DNA of 64,000 bases. Origin: Peptostreptococcaceae bacterium. GTDB taxonomy: Bacteria; Bacillota; Clostridia; Peptostreptococcales; Peptostreptococcaceae. A program made the translations under genes and the position numbers. Each line of letters opens with the position of its first letter. Position 1 is the first letter of the stretch. Under the pieces are notes generated by a model that was not told where the DNA came from, did no database searches, and was given only the letters and a program-made list of their open reading frames with translations. The DNA lies in assembly GCA_025210335.1 (NCBI GenBank), contig JAOARY010000046.1, positions 1 through 64,000 on the forward strand, read 5' to 3'. Positions 20,217 through 29,320 of this stretch are shown in pieces.

Positions 20217-20924
20217 ATGATATTAAAAGAAGGTCTTGATAAATTAAATATAAAATATGACGATGATATAATAGATAAGTTTAAAATATATAAAGATTTA
20301 CTAATTGAATGGAATGAAAAAATCAATCTAACAGCTATAACAGAGGAAAATGAAGTATATATCAAACATTTTTTAGATAGTATATCTTGTTTATTATCAG
20401 ATAAAATAGAAGAAAATGCAAAAGTTATAGATGTTGGAACAGGAGCTGGATTTCCTGGACTTCCAATAAAGATGATTAGAAAAGATATTAAATTAACTTT
20501 ATTAGATTCGCTAAATAAAAGAATAAATTTCTTAAAAGAAGTATGTGACAATATAGGTATTGATGATGTTGAATTTATCCACAGTAGAGCAGAAGATGGT
20601 GGAAAAAATCCAGATTATAGACAACAGTTTGATGTTGTTGTATCAAGAGCTGTAGCAAATTTAACAGTGCTTTTAGAATACACTACTCCATTTTTAAAAG
20701 TTGGAGGATATATGGTATGCTTAAAAGGACCATCCCTAGATGAAGAATTAAAAGATGCAAAGAAAGCTTTAGAAGTATTAAATATGGAATTTGTAGAAGA
20801 TAAAGAGTTTCAAATTCCTTTTGATGATAGAACAAAGAGACTTCTAATACTTAAGAAAATTGGAGATACACCAAAAAAATATCCAAGAAAAGCTGGAAAA
20901 CCAACTAAACAACCATTAAAATAG
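20217..20924 (+). CDS. rsmG: 16S rRNA (guanine-N7) methyltransferase RsmG (GidB)
   Basis: 235 residues; SAM-binding motif VIDVGTGAGFPGLPIKM and the conserved NLTAITEENEVYIKHFLDS region. It methylates G527 of 16S rRNA. The start codon is one base after the mnmG stop. The C-terminal tail is basic (PRKAGKPTKQPLK). A terminator follows. Confidence 0.97.
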   Translation: MILKEGLDKLNIKYDDDIIDKFKIYKDLLIEWNEKINLTAITEENEVYIKHFLDSISCLLSDKIEENAKVIDVGTGAGFPGLPIKMIRKDIKLTLLDSLNKRINFLKEVCDNIGIDDVEFIHSRAEDGGKNPDYRQQFDVVVSRAVANLTVLLEYTTPFLKVGGYMVCLKGPSLDEELKDAKKALEVLNMEFVEDKEFQIPFDDRTKRLLILKKIGDTPKKYPRKAGKPTKQPLK

Positions 20925-20929
20925 TATTG

Positions 20930-20972
20930 AAAGCTAAATTGTAAATATTTATATTTATTATTTAGCTTTTTG
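20930..20972 (+). terminator. Terminator after rsmG
   Basis: AAAGCTAAAT (20930-20939) pairs with ATTTAGCTTT (20960-20969), followed by T residues. Confidence 0.75.
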
Positions 20973-21083
20973 TAAAATTATTCGAATTTTTAATTATATT
21001 TAATATTATTATAATTTAATAAAAATTTTTAGAGAGTAAAAATTAATGTAAATGAGAATTTATTTATAAGAAAGAGGGATAAT

Positions 21084-21890
21084 ATGAGTTTTGATAAAGT
21101 ATTACATATAAATACTTCAAACATTTGTGCAAACCCAAATCAACCAAGAAAAGTATTCAATGAAGATCAATTAGAAGAGCTTAAAAATTCAATAAGTGAA
21201 TATGGGATACTTCAACCCATAACAGTTAGAAAGCTTAGAGAAGATAATTATGAGCTTGTAGCAGGAGAAAGAAGATTAAAAGCAGCAAAGCTTGCAGGAC
21301 TTAAAGAAGTACCAGCAATAATAAAAGATTTAACTGAAGAATCTAGTGCAGTGCTTGCAATAGTTGAAAATCTACAAAGAGAAGATCTAAATTTCATAGA
21401 AGAATCACTTGGCTATGAAAAACTTATAAGAAAGTATAATTTTACTCAAAATGAATTAGCTAAAAAACTTGGAAAGAGCCAATCAACAATAGCTAATAAA
21501 TTAAGAATTCTAAAATTACCACAAAATATTCAAGATAAATTAATTGATAATAATCTTACACAAAGACATGCAAGAGCATTATTAAAACTTGAAGATGAAG
21601 ATATAATGAATGAAGTATTGGAAAAGGTAATAAAAAATGATTTAACAGTCAAAAAGACAGAAGATATGATAAAAATCGTATCGGAAAATGAAGGATTAAA
21701 AAAAGAAGAAGATAAGAAGAAAAAAAATAAAAGAAAAATAAAAGCATCTGTTAATTTAAAAATATATTTAAATACATTAAAGAATGCTTATAAAGCTATA
21801 GAAAATACAGGAATAAATGCAAATTATAAAGAGGTTGATAAGGGAGATTACGTTGAAGTAACTGTAAAAATTCCTAAATCTGCAAAGTAA
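21084..21890 (+). CDS. noc: Nucleoid occlusion-type ParB-family protein (Noc)
   Basis: 268 residues with ParB/Noc architecture: N-terminal CTP-binding domain (NPNQPRKVFNEDQLEELKNSI; VAGERRLKAAKLAGL; ENLQREDLNFIEE), a central helix-turn-helix (FTQNELAKKLGKSQSTIANKL) and a C-terminal dimer domain after a Lys-rich linker. Position after rsmG is that of noc in Firmicutes. Assignment as Noc and not a second ParB rests on that order; no clear Noc-binding site (ATTTCCCGGGAAAT) is seen in the window. Confidence 0.85.
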   Translation: MSFDKVLHINTSNICANPNQPRKVFNEDQLEELKNSISEYGILQPITVRKLREDNYELVAGERRLKAAKLAGLKEVPAIIKDLTEESSAVLAIVENLQREDLNFIEESLGYEKLIRKYNFTQNELAKKLGKSQSTIANKLRILKLPQNIQDKLIDNNLTQRHARALLKLEDEDIMNEVLEKVIKNDLTVKKTEDMIKIVSENEGLKKEEDKKKKNKRKIKASVNLKIYLNTLKNAYKAIENTGINANYKEVDKGDYVEVTVKIPKSAK

Positions 21891-22563
21891 ATAACAATAA
21901 ATTCAAATATAAAGTAAAAAAATTCAAATAAAATATGTTGATATTTAATTAAATTTATCAATATATTTTATTTTTTTATGTCTTTTCAAAAAATTATTTT
22001 ATATTCCTATATTTTTAATTAAAGTTTTTGCACCTATATTTTAATTATGATTAAAAAAAATTAAAAAATTTTCTTGAAAATTCATCAAGTTAAAAAACTT
22101 GAAATCACTAATCTAAACCAAAAAGTATTACAAAAAATTAATTATTTTTAAAAAATAAATTTAAAAAAATTGTTTATAAATTTCAAATTTTGTTTTAAAA
22201 TTTAATATATAGATATAAATTTAAAGCGAATGTAAAAAAGAATGATTATTTAAAATTATCTTACATTTCAATATTTAAATATTCAAATGTAAGAAATTAT
22301 ATAAGCAAACGTTTAAAAATATGATATTATTAATTATGATTATAAATAAAATTATATTAATGAATAGCATATAAATTATTACGAAAAAATTTTTTAGACA
22401 GCTTTGTAAATTTTAACAGATATAAATAATTAATCTAAAATATTATAAATATGAATTAAGGTATAATAAAAAATTATAGTTTTATATTAAAGGATAATAA
22501 ATAAATATTTCATTTAAACAAAAATTTAATTTATTATATTATTATACTTCTTATTTAAAAGAG
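21891..22563. other. Gene-free AT-rich spacer where parA (soj) is expected
   Basis: In most Firmicutes a parA/soj gene lies between noc and parB. Here there are ~670 nucleotides of extremely AT-rich sequence with stops in all frames, no Walker motif and no recognisable remnant of parA. A parB promoter is presumably inside it, but no clear one stands out. Confidence 0.7.
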
Positions 22564-22581
22564 ATGAAATTAGGTGAAATC

Positions 22582-23346
22582 ATGTTGGATAATATAAAAT
22601 ACATTGATAGCAATTTAATAAAAGCTAATGAAAAACAACCAAGAAAAGAATTTAATGATGAAACTATAAAAGAACTTGCATCATCAATCAAAAAAAGAGG
22701 TATATTACAGCCTATAATTGTTACAAAAAAAGACGATAAATATATAATTGTAGCAGGAGAAAGAAGGTTTCGAGCTTCAAATATTGCTGGAATTAAAACC
22801 ATACCATGCATTATAAAGGAATTGTCAGATGAAGAGATAATAGAAATAGCACTCCTTGAAAACATTCAAAGAGAAGATTTAAATGTCTTTGAAGAAGCAC
22901 TTGCTTACAAAAATGTTATGGAAAAGAAACTTATAACGCAAGCCGAACTTGCAGAAACAATAGGTAAAAGTAGACCTTATATAAGCAATACAATAAGAAT
23001 GCTTAAATTAAGTGAAGAAGTTATAGATATGATAATAAAAAATGAATTATCATCAGGACATGGAAAAGCTATCTTGAAATTAAAAGACAAAGAAAAGCAA
23101 TTAGAAGTAGCTAAAGATGTTATTAAAAATAATATGTCTGTTAGAAAAACAGAAGAATATATAAATAAACTAATAAAAAAAGATAATAAAAAAGATATAT
23201 TTGAAATAGATATAGAAGAAAAACTAATCGAGAAGTTCAATACAAAAGTGAGCATAAAACGAGGAAGCAAAAAGGGTAAGATAGAGATAGAATATTATGA
23301 TGAAGACAGTCTAAATGATATTATACAAAAACTTTTAGATAGTTGA
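22582..23346 (+). CDS. parB: Chromosome partitioning protein ParB (Spo0J)
   Basis: About 254 residues: ParB N-domain with KQPRKEFNDETIKELASSIK, the CTP-binding GERRFRA box, ENIQREDLNVFEEALAY, a helix-turn-helix (ITQAELAETIGKSRPYISNTI) and a C-terminal dimerisation domain. I prefer ATG 22582 because AGGTG precedes it at proper distance; the ATG at 22564 abuts its purine run. ParB loads at parS and recruits SMC. Its usual ATPase partner ParA is not encoded next to it. Confidence 0.93.
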   Translation: MLDNIKYIDSNLIKANEKQPRKEFNDETIKELASSIKKRGILQPIIVTKKDDKYIIVAGERRFRASNIAGIKTIPCIIKELSDEEIIEIALLENIQREDLNVFEEALAYKNVMEKKLITQAELAETIGKSRPYISNTIRMLKLSEEVIDMIIKNELSSGHGKAILKLKDKEKQLEVAKDVIKNNMSVRKTEEYINKLIKKDNKKDIFEIDIEEKLIEKFNTKVSIKRGSKKGKIEIEYYDEDSLNDIIQKLLDS

Positions 23347-23449
23347 TTTAAATATGTTTAATAAAATATTCACTTTAAATATCAATATATAAGTTATAAA
23401 AGAGAGAAATTATCTTATTAAGAGGAAAATTTGATTGGGGGTTTAAAAA

Positions 23450-24748
23450 ATGGAAGTTTTAACTTTAGGACAGAAGATCAAAAAGTTAAGAAAAGAAAAG
23501 AAAATGACATTAAAGGAATTAGCAGGTGAAAGGATAACAGCAGCACAAATAAGTCATATAGAAAGGGATAAATCTTATCCAAGTCATGACTTGCTTGAGT
23601 ATTTTGCAAGACAACTTAGAGTTTCAATTGATTACTTATTAGAAAGTAAAGAAATGCAAATCAAAAAGCTTAGTGAATCTTTAATCTTAAAAAGTGAGAT
23701 ACATATAAGAAGTAAGGAATATAAAGAAGCAAAACAAGATTTGAAAGTGATAATTGAAACATGTGAAAAACATGAAGTTAAGTCAGTTTGTGCAAAAGCA
23801 AAGTTCTTATATGGAATAATAAATCTAAAAGAAAAGAAATATCATGAAGCATCAAATTTAATAGAAGAAAGTTTGATTCTTTATGTATCTACTGATAACA
23901 CAATTGGTGTATTAGATTGCTATAAAGAATTAGGTAAATTATATTTAGAACAAAATATATATAATGTTGCACTTGATAAATTTGTACAAGGACAAAAATA
24001 TTTAAATAATAAAGACTATCAAGATTATGATAGAGAATTTATATTCCTTACTAATATTGCTTATGCCAATGTTAAGATGGATAGACATGATGAAGGAATA
24101 AAATATTCTCAAAAAGCTAAAGAAATAGAAGAGAAGATAAAAGACTATAAGGAAAGAGGAAAAAATCTTTTACTTATGGGAACTAGTTATATAGAAAAAC
24201 AAGAGTATGAAAGTGCTAAACATTATTTAAATAGAGCTTTAGAAGTATTTGAAAAAGAAAATAAAAAAGATGAAGAAGCTAAAATTTATGTTAAGATGTC
24301 TAATATATATCATAATATGAATAATCTAAAAGATGCACTTGATTATGCTAAGAAGGCATATAAGTTAAAAGAAGATCATGAAGATACTGGTTTTGTAAAA
24401 GTTATTCATAATTATATAGAAGTTTTAATAAGCTTAAAGAGATATGAACATGCTATAGAGCTTGCTAAAAGAGGCCTAAGCTTATCTATAAAAAATAGAA
24501 GCAAGGTTTTAGAATGCAAATCATTAGAAATGTATTCCAAGGTTTCTAAGATATCTGGAAATAATGAAATGGCATTAGAATGTTTACTTAAGGCATTAGA
24601 AATATCAAAAGAATTTGAAGACAAGAAAACAAGAGCTGATATATACTTTAAAATTGCTAAGATTTATTCTGGCAGATCTTTTGAAAAAGAAAAAGAATAC
24701 TATACTAAAGGTATAGAGCTTTATAAGGAATTAGATATAATAAGATAA
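23450..24748 (+). CDS. HTH-XRE transcriptional regulator with TPR repeats
   Basis: 432 residues. N-terminal Cro/C1-type helix-turn-helix (LGQKIKKLRKEKKMTLKELA, then ISHIERDKSYPS, residues 6-50), followed by about eight TPR-like helical hairpins up to the C-terminus. Similar HTH-TPR proteins are found near parB in other clostridia and in peptide-sensing regulators; the ligand here is unknown. Own ribosome-binding site (GGGGG) and terminator. Confidence 0.85.
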   Translation: MEVLTLGQKIKKLRKEKKMTLKELAGERITAAQISHIERDKSYPSHDLLEYFARQLRVSIDYLLESKEMQIKKLSESLILKSEIHIRSKEYKEAKQDLKVIIETCEKHEVKSVCAKAKFLYGIINLKEKKYHEASNLIEESLILYVSTDNTIGVLDCYKELGKLYLEQNIYNVALDKFVQGQKYLNNKDYQDYDREFIFLTNIAYANVKMDRHDEGIKYSQKAKEIEEKIKDYKERGKNLLLMGTSYIEKQEYESAKHYLNRALEVFEKENKKDEEAKIYVKMSNIYHNMNNLKDALDYAKKAYKLKEDHEDTGFVKVIHNYIEVLISLKRYEHAIELAKRGLSLSIKNRSKVLECKSLEMYSKVSKISGNNEMALECLLKALEISKEFEDKKTRADIYFKIAKIYSGRSFEKEKEYYTKGIELYKELDIIR

Positions 24749-24774
24749 TATCTAAATTCTATTATTAAATTAAA

Positions 24775-24853
24775 AAAGGTAGTATTAAGATGAGTTTAAT
24801 TCATTTTGATACTATCTTTATTTATTTTCTTAAATTTTTTTGTTTTTAAGATT
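24775..24853 (+). terminator. Terminator after the HTH-TPR gene, copy 1 of a duplicated segment
   Basis: AAAGGTAGTAT (24775-24785) pairs with ATACTATCTTT (24809-24819), followed by a T-rich tail. The 78-bp segment 24776-24853 is repeated in diverged form at 26907-26984, sharing an identical stretch at 24816-24842 and 26947-26973. The following gap to 25149 has no gene. Confidence 0.75.
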
Positions 24854-25149
24854 GGCATATCATTATAAATTATGTAAAAAATTAATTTTAAATTAAAGTT
24901 TTAGTAGTTATTTTACTTAGTTTTGTAACATTTATTTGTAAATGAAATTGAAAAAGTCGATTTAGGAAAGTGAAATTATAACTATATTTTATATTTTAAA
25001 AATATAGTTATAAAGTCTAAAAAATAAAAATGTAAATATAAGCACTGAAAATACTATTTAAGACATTAAATTTAAAAATTGACAAATCTGAAACATTTAT
25101 ATATCATAATAAATGAAATAAACTATATATAAATTAGGGGGTAATATTT

Positions 25150-25905
25150 ATGAAAGGAAAGTTTTTTAATGTTTTAACATCAACGCTATTGTTTGCAAGT
25201 CTTGTAAGTGGTTCAGCACTAGCGATGGATTCTGATTTTATAATTAATCATGGAGTGGATGCAGATGGTATTAATTATACTGAAAAAACATATTTAAATT
25301 CAGAGAATCATATTTTTGAACTGATGAAGGAGACGATGAAAGAAACTCCATTTAAAACATCTGGAAGTTATTATGAAAAAGGGGAGTTTGAAAAAAAAGG
25401 ATATAAAGAATATTTAGATATAGGTAGTTTTTTACCTAGATCATATAGACCATACATAAGACCTAGAGTTGAAGGTGCTGTTTATTGTTGGGTTGGAAAG
25501 GGTAATGACTATGTACATTCTGTAAATATAACTAAATGGAGAATGGATAGAGTTGGTTTTTCAGTTAAAGAAGACGGTGATTCTAAAGAAATTAGGAAAG
25601 TTGAGAAAAATAGAGATAATAAAAAATATTATGAATTGAGAGGTTGGAAACAACCGCTTGAAATTTGTGGTGATGGTTCTATGAATATGAAAAAAACAGT
25701 TGATAATGAAACATATGCAGAATTAAGAGGAGATGGAAATTTTAAAGTAAGAGGGAAAAAAATTAGTGGAGGTGGAACTGGGGGACATTCATCTGGATCA
25801 AGTTATGAATGCTCTTTTGGTGTTAGTGAAAATTTTGTACAATATGTAGATTTAATTGTTATGCCAAAAACAGTACTTCCAAGAATTTCATTGAAAATAA
25901 AATAA
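25150..25905 (+). CDS. Secreted protein of unknown function
   Basis: 251 residues with a Sec signal peptide (KGKFFNVLTSTLLFASLVSG, cleavage likely after SALA). The mature part is rich in charged and aromatic residues, has two related segments (YYELRGWKQPLEICGDG and TYAELRGDGNFKVRG) and a Gly/Ser-rich turn before the C-terminus (GGGTGGHSSGSS). I do not recognise a family. It is the first gene of a pair with the membrane-anchored gene 23 bp downstream, and the pair is bounded by a duplicated terminator segment. Confidence 0.7.
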   Translation: MKGKFFNVLTSTLLFASLVSGSALAMDSDFIINHGVDADGINYTEKTYLNSENHIFELMKETMKETPFKTSGSYYEKGEFEKKGYKEYLDIGSFLPRSYRPYIRPRVEGAVYCWVGKGNDYVHSVNITKWRMDRVGFSVKEDGDSKEIRKVEKNRDNKKYYELRGWKQPLEICGDGSMNMKKTVDNETYAELRGDGNFKVRGKKISGGGTGGHSSGSSYECSFGVSENFVQYVDLIVMPKTVLPRISLKIK

Positions 25906-25928
25906 TAAAGTTAGAAGGATTTTTTAAT

Positions 25929-26843
25929 ATGAATAAATATATAAAATATATTTTAGGGATAATGTTAATTTTATTTGTATCATTATCAATGTGCAATATA
26001 AAAGAGAAATATAACATATATAAAGCAAGGAAAAATATATATAATTATTTTAATACGGATACTTATATGGATATAGAAGAATTAATCTATTTCTCAAAAA
26101 AAATAGATAACAAAACAATAGATGAATCAATACAAATTGCAAAATTATATTCACAAAATAGTAATTACACAAAAAGTAATGAAATCTTAATGGATCTGTA
26201 TAACGAAACATTTGATGTAGAAGATAAGTATACTAAAAAAAATATAATGGATATAGTATATACTTTAGGAGGTAATTATTTAGAATTAAAAGATTATCAT
26301 AATGCCAATTATTTTTATGATTATGCTTTATATTTAGATGCATCTGAGTATGATAGATTTTCTAATAATAATTATGATATTTTATTAGAAAATAAGAATG
26401 AGATGGATTTTTTGAAATATTATTTAAAAATATTAAATTATATAGAAGCTAAGATAAAAGCAGACAAATATGATGATATAAAGCAGTTGATAACAAATGT
26501 TGAAAATGTCGTTTTGAAATTAGAAATTGATGAAAAAAGTAAAAAAGAATATCTAAATATGCTATTTATAAAAACGAAGGATTCTTTATATAGTGCAAAA
26601 TACTATAAAGATGCAATTAATTATTTAGAAAAATATTTAAAAGAAAATAAAAATTTATTACAACTTGAAACTCTAGTTGCATATTATATAAAGTTATATG
26701 AATCAACTGAGGATGTAAAAGAAAAGAACTATAGCACTAGCAGGATAAAAGAAATATTAAATCAAGAAAAAGATTATTTTAAAGAGAAAGAAGGATTAAT
26801 AAATAAATTAAATAGAACATTAGAAGAAAAAATAATGCTATAA
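25929..26843 (+). CDS. Membrane-anchored protein with TPR-like helices
   Basis: 304 residues. One N-terminal membrane helix (IKYILGIMLILFVSLSMCNI), then an all-helical, Tyr/Lys/Asn-rich domain with TPR-like hairpins (LELKDYHNANYFYDYALYLD; YYKDAINYLEKYLKENKNLL). Probably displayed outside the cell, partner of the preceding secreted protein. No known family recognised. Confidence 0.65.
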   Translation: MNKYIKYILGIMLILFVSLSMCNIKEKYNIYKARKNIYNYFNTDTYMDIEELIYFSKKIDNKTIDESIQIAKLYSQNSNYTKSNEILMDLYNETFDVEDKYTKKNIMDIVYTLGGNYLELKDYHNANYFYDYALYLDASEYDRFSNNNYDILLENKNEMDFLKYYLKILNYIEAKIKADKYDDIKQLITNVENVVLKLEIDEKSKKEYLNMLFIKTKDSLYSAKYYKDAINYLEKYLKENKNLLQLETLVAYYIKLYESTEDVKEKNYSTSRIKEILNQEKDYFKEKEGLINKLNRTLEEKIML

Positions 26844-26906
26844 ATAATGGTTCTTTGCCAAATTGTGTTGATTAATATTTTTAGCAAGAGAACAATGTAA
26901 TCTTTG

Positions 26907-26984
26907 AAGGTAGTATGAAAATGAAAAAAATTCATTTTTATGCTACCTTTATTTATTTTCTTAAATTTTTTTGATTTTAAGGTT
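26907..26984 (+). terminator. Terminator, copy 2 of a duplicated segment
   Basis: Same length and design as 24776-24853: AAGGTAGTAT pairs with ATGCTACCTT, followed by the same T-rich tail. Duplication of the terminator on both sides of the 25150-26843 gene pair suggests the pair arrived or was duplicated by recombination between these segments. The remaining gap up to 27202 is AT-rich and shows no gene. Confidence 0.7.
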
Positions 26985-27202
26985 AATTTAAGAATTATAA
27001 ATTAAAATAATATTAGTAATAAAATCATGCTAAAGAATTAAATAAAAAATAAAGATATTTTTTACACTAAAGAAAGTATTTATATCCATTTAAGATATTA
27101 TAGATACTTTTTAGGTAAAAACTCTTGAAAAAATATCTTTATTTGGTAAAATTGATTATGCTTTATTAAATAAAAAAATAATATTAAAAAGGGGTTAAAA
27201 TT

Positions 27203-27673
27203 ATGAAATTTTTAAAGAGCAAAAAAAGATTTGCATCACTTATGGTACTTTCAATAATGGCATGTCAAGTTGGAACACTTGGTTATGCTAGTGCTATGGA
27301 AGCACCAGTTAAACATACTATGAATAATGTAGATAGAGATTTTGATAAAGAACGTTTTGGACAATTAAAGCGTGTTGGATTAAACACTTGGGAATCTTAT
27401 GGTGGACTTATATATGGTAAAGATACAGGAGCTTACCCAAATAAGGTTGTAAGAGTTATATCTCATTATAATATGTATAATGTTTCAAAATCAGAAATTA
27501 CAGCTATAATAGATGAAGCATGGAATAGTGATAATAAGGTTGAAGATTTAAATAACGCAGGTACATATTATATAGATATGAACAGAGTTATTGGTTCTAA
27601 TGGAGAAACAACAATGAAGATAATTGTTAAAAGAGGAACTAATGAAGTAGTTGACTGTTATCCAGTAAGATAG
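27203..27673 (+). CDS. Small secreted protein of unknown function
   Basis: 156 residues. Signal peptide (RFASLMVLSIMACQVGTLGY, cleavage probably near ASA-ME). The mature domain of ~125 residues ends with two predicted strands (TTMKIIVKRGTNEVVDCYPV), which vaguely recall the C-terminal hairpin of BECR-fold nuclease toxins, but I see no clear active site. Single gene with its own GGGG ribosome-binding site and terminator. Confidence 0.65.
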   Translation: MKFLKSKKRFASLMVLSIMACQVGTLGYASAMEAPVKHTMNNVDRDFDKERFGQLKRVGLNTWESYGGLIYGKDTGAYPNKVVRVISHYNMYNVSKSEITAIIDEAWNSDNKVEDLNNAGTYYIDMNRVIGSNGETTMKIIVKRGTNEVVDCYPVR

Positions 27674-27735
27674 TAAAAAAACCTTCTAAAATAAGAGCAA
27701 AATAAAAAAACCAATTCTTAATAAATAATAAAAAG

Positions 27736-27768
27736 AAGCATTTATAGTTCTGCTATAGATGCTTTTTT
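27736..27768 (+). terminator. Terminator
   Basis: A 12-bp stem with one mismatch (27736-27747 with 27753-27764) followed by TTTTTT, downstream of the small secreted protein gene. Confidence 0.8.
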
Positions 27769-27869
27769 GATATTAAATATATTATTAATTAAATTGTAAA
27801 AAATCATAAAAGATAAATATCAGTTATAATAATAGAGGTTATAAATTAAAAAGATAAGGAGATAATTTT

Positions 27870-28109
27870 ATGCAAGAAAAAAATATTAGATTAATTCAGA
27901 GAATATTATCTATATTGATGTGTGTATCAGGAATATTAGCAGTATTTTTTAAAGAGGTGCCTCAGTTTAAACAAGCCTTTGCATTATCAATAGCAGGGAT
28001 TAGTATGAATGCTTTTGTACTAGATAAAGTAACAAATAAGCAAACATTATTAAAGAATTTAATGTATTTAGCACTTGGTATTTTAGGGACATATTTTATT
28101 TTAAATTAA
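27870..28109 (+). CDS. Small membrane protein
   Basis: 79 residues, two to three predicted membrane helices (ILSILMCVSGILAVFF; FALSIAGISMNAFVL; LMYLALGILGTYFIL). Start ATG with AAGGAG upstream. No family recognised; typical of small accessory membrane proteins. Confidence 0.6.
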   Translation: MQEKNIRLIQRILSILMCVSGILAVFFKEVPQFKQAFALSIAGISMNAFVLDKVTNKQTLLKNLMYLALGILGTYFILN

Positions 28110-28207
28110 TTTTATTAATTTTTAAGATTCATTACATATGAATTACACATGAATAATTTATTATATATTTGTAAGAACGAAGAAAAACTATATAATAAAT
28201 ATTAGGA

Positions 28208-29239
28208 GTGGTAAAAATGAATAAGTTTAAAAAGTTTACATCAGGGTTATTAGCAACAAGTATAATTGCAGGGGGATTTTTGAGTATAGGAACAAATTCA
28301 TTTGCAGATAGTAATGATACATTTGAGGAATTCATTGAAGAATTAAAAGAAGATAATGTAAAAATACCTAGTAAAAACTTGGATAAAGTTAAGGCTTTAT
28401 ATAAAGAAATAATTAAATTAGAAATAAAAGAAGATCAAGCAAAAACAGATGAGGAAGAAGATAAAATAGATGACCAAATAGATAAATTAGAGCAAAAGGT
28501 ATACGATTTAGGTGTTGCTATAGATAGCAACTATAATAAAGATGATGACAAAGACAAAGATGATGATAAATATAAAGATGATGATAAATATGATGATAAA
28601 TTAGAAGACATAGTTTATGACATGGATGATACAAGTAATTTTGATGAATTTTTAAAAGAATTAAATAATATTGGTGTAGAAATACCAAATTATAATTTAA
28701 AAACTATAAAAAAATTATATAATGGAATAAAAGAATTACAAATAAAAGAAGATAAGGCAAAGACTGAAAAAGAAGAAGATGAAATTGAATCAAAAATAGA
28801 TAAATTAGAACATAAAATGTATGAAATGCTTAGAAAAGATGTCAGTGGTTATTTACATTCTTATAATATAGATAAAGATGATTTAAGTGAAAAAACATTA
28901 AAAGAAGCAAATGATATATTTATAAAATTAGTTGATTTAAAAGATGATGAAAAACAAAGAGAAGAATATATTAAACTTAGATATTTAGTTGGTATTGATA
29001 AGAAAGATGATTATGATGCAAATAAAAAAATAAAATCTTTTGAAGATGTGATAACTAAAGATTTAAATGGGAATATGAATGAATTTGATAAATTTCAAGA
29101 AAAAGGCAAAAAAGAAATGAAAGTTTTATATAATCATATGGAAGAGGATATTAAAGCCAACAGATATGACTGGGTAGCAGAAGAATTAGAGGAAATGGAA
29201 GATATATATGAAGATCAAGCTGATGATTTATTAAAATAA
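28208..29239 (+). CDS. Secreted acidic protein with two internal repeats
   Basis: 343 residues. Signal peptide (FTSGLLATSIIAGGFLSIGT, cleavage near SFA-DS). Two ~65-residue helical repeats (starting FEEFIEELKEDNVKIPSKNL and FDEFLKELNNIGVEIPNYNL) are joined by a linker of repeated DDDK/DDKYK units (residues ~115-140), then a C-terminal helical domain. Strongly charged; could bind cations or the cell wall. It is followed by a terminator and the two-component system. Confidence 0.7.
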   Translation: MVKMNKFKKFTSGLLATSIIAGGFLSIGTNSFADSNDTFEEFIEELKEDNVKIPSKNLDKVKALYKEIIKLEIKEDQAKTDEEEDKIDDQIDKLEQKVYDLGVAIDSNYNKDDDKDKDDDKYKDDDKYDDKLEDIVYDMDDTSNFDEFLKELNNIGVEIPNYNLKTIKKLYNGIKELQIKEDKAKTEKEEDEIESKIDKLEHKMYEMLRKDVSGYLHSYNIDKDDLSEKTLKEANDIFIKLVDLKDDEKQREEYIKLRYLVGIDKKDDYDANKKIKSFEDVITKDLNGNMNEFDKFQEKGKKEMKVLYNHMEEDIKANRYDWVAEELEEMEDIYEDQADDLLK

Positions 29240-29246
29240 ATAATAA

Positions 29247-29282
29247 AAAAAGGGAAATCTAAAAAAGGATTTCTCTTTTTTG
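29247..29282 (+). terminator. Terminator
   Basis: A 13-bp stem with one mismatch (29247-29259 with 29268-29280) ending in T6, after the acidic secreted protein gene. Confidence 0.8.
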
Positions 29283-29320
29283 CTTATTGAATATCTATAA
29301 ATAAAATATGGAGGTTAAAA

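Noticed and set aside
23757-23772. parS-like ACATGTGAAA inside the HTH-TPR gene
   Set aside because: Only one half-site matches the consensus.
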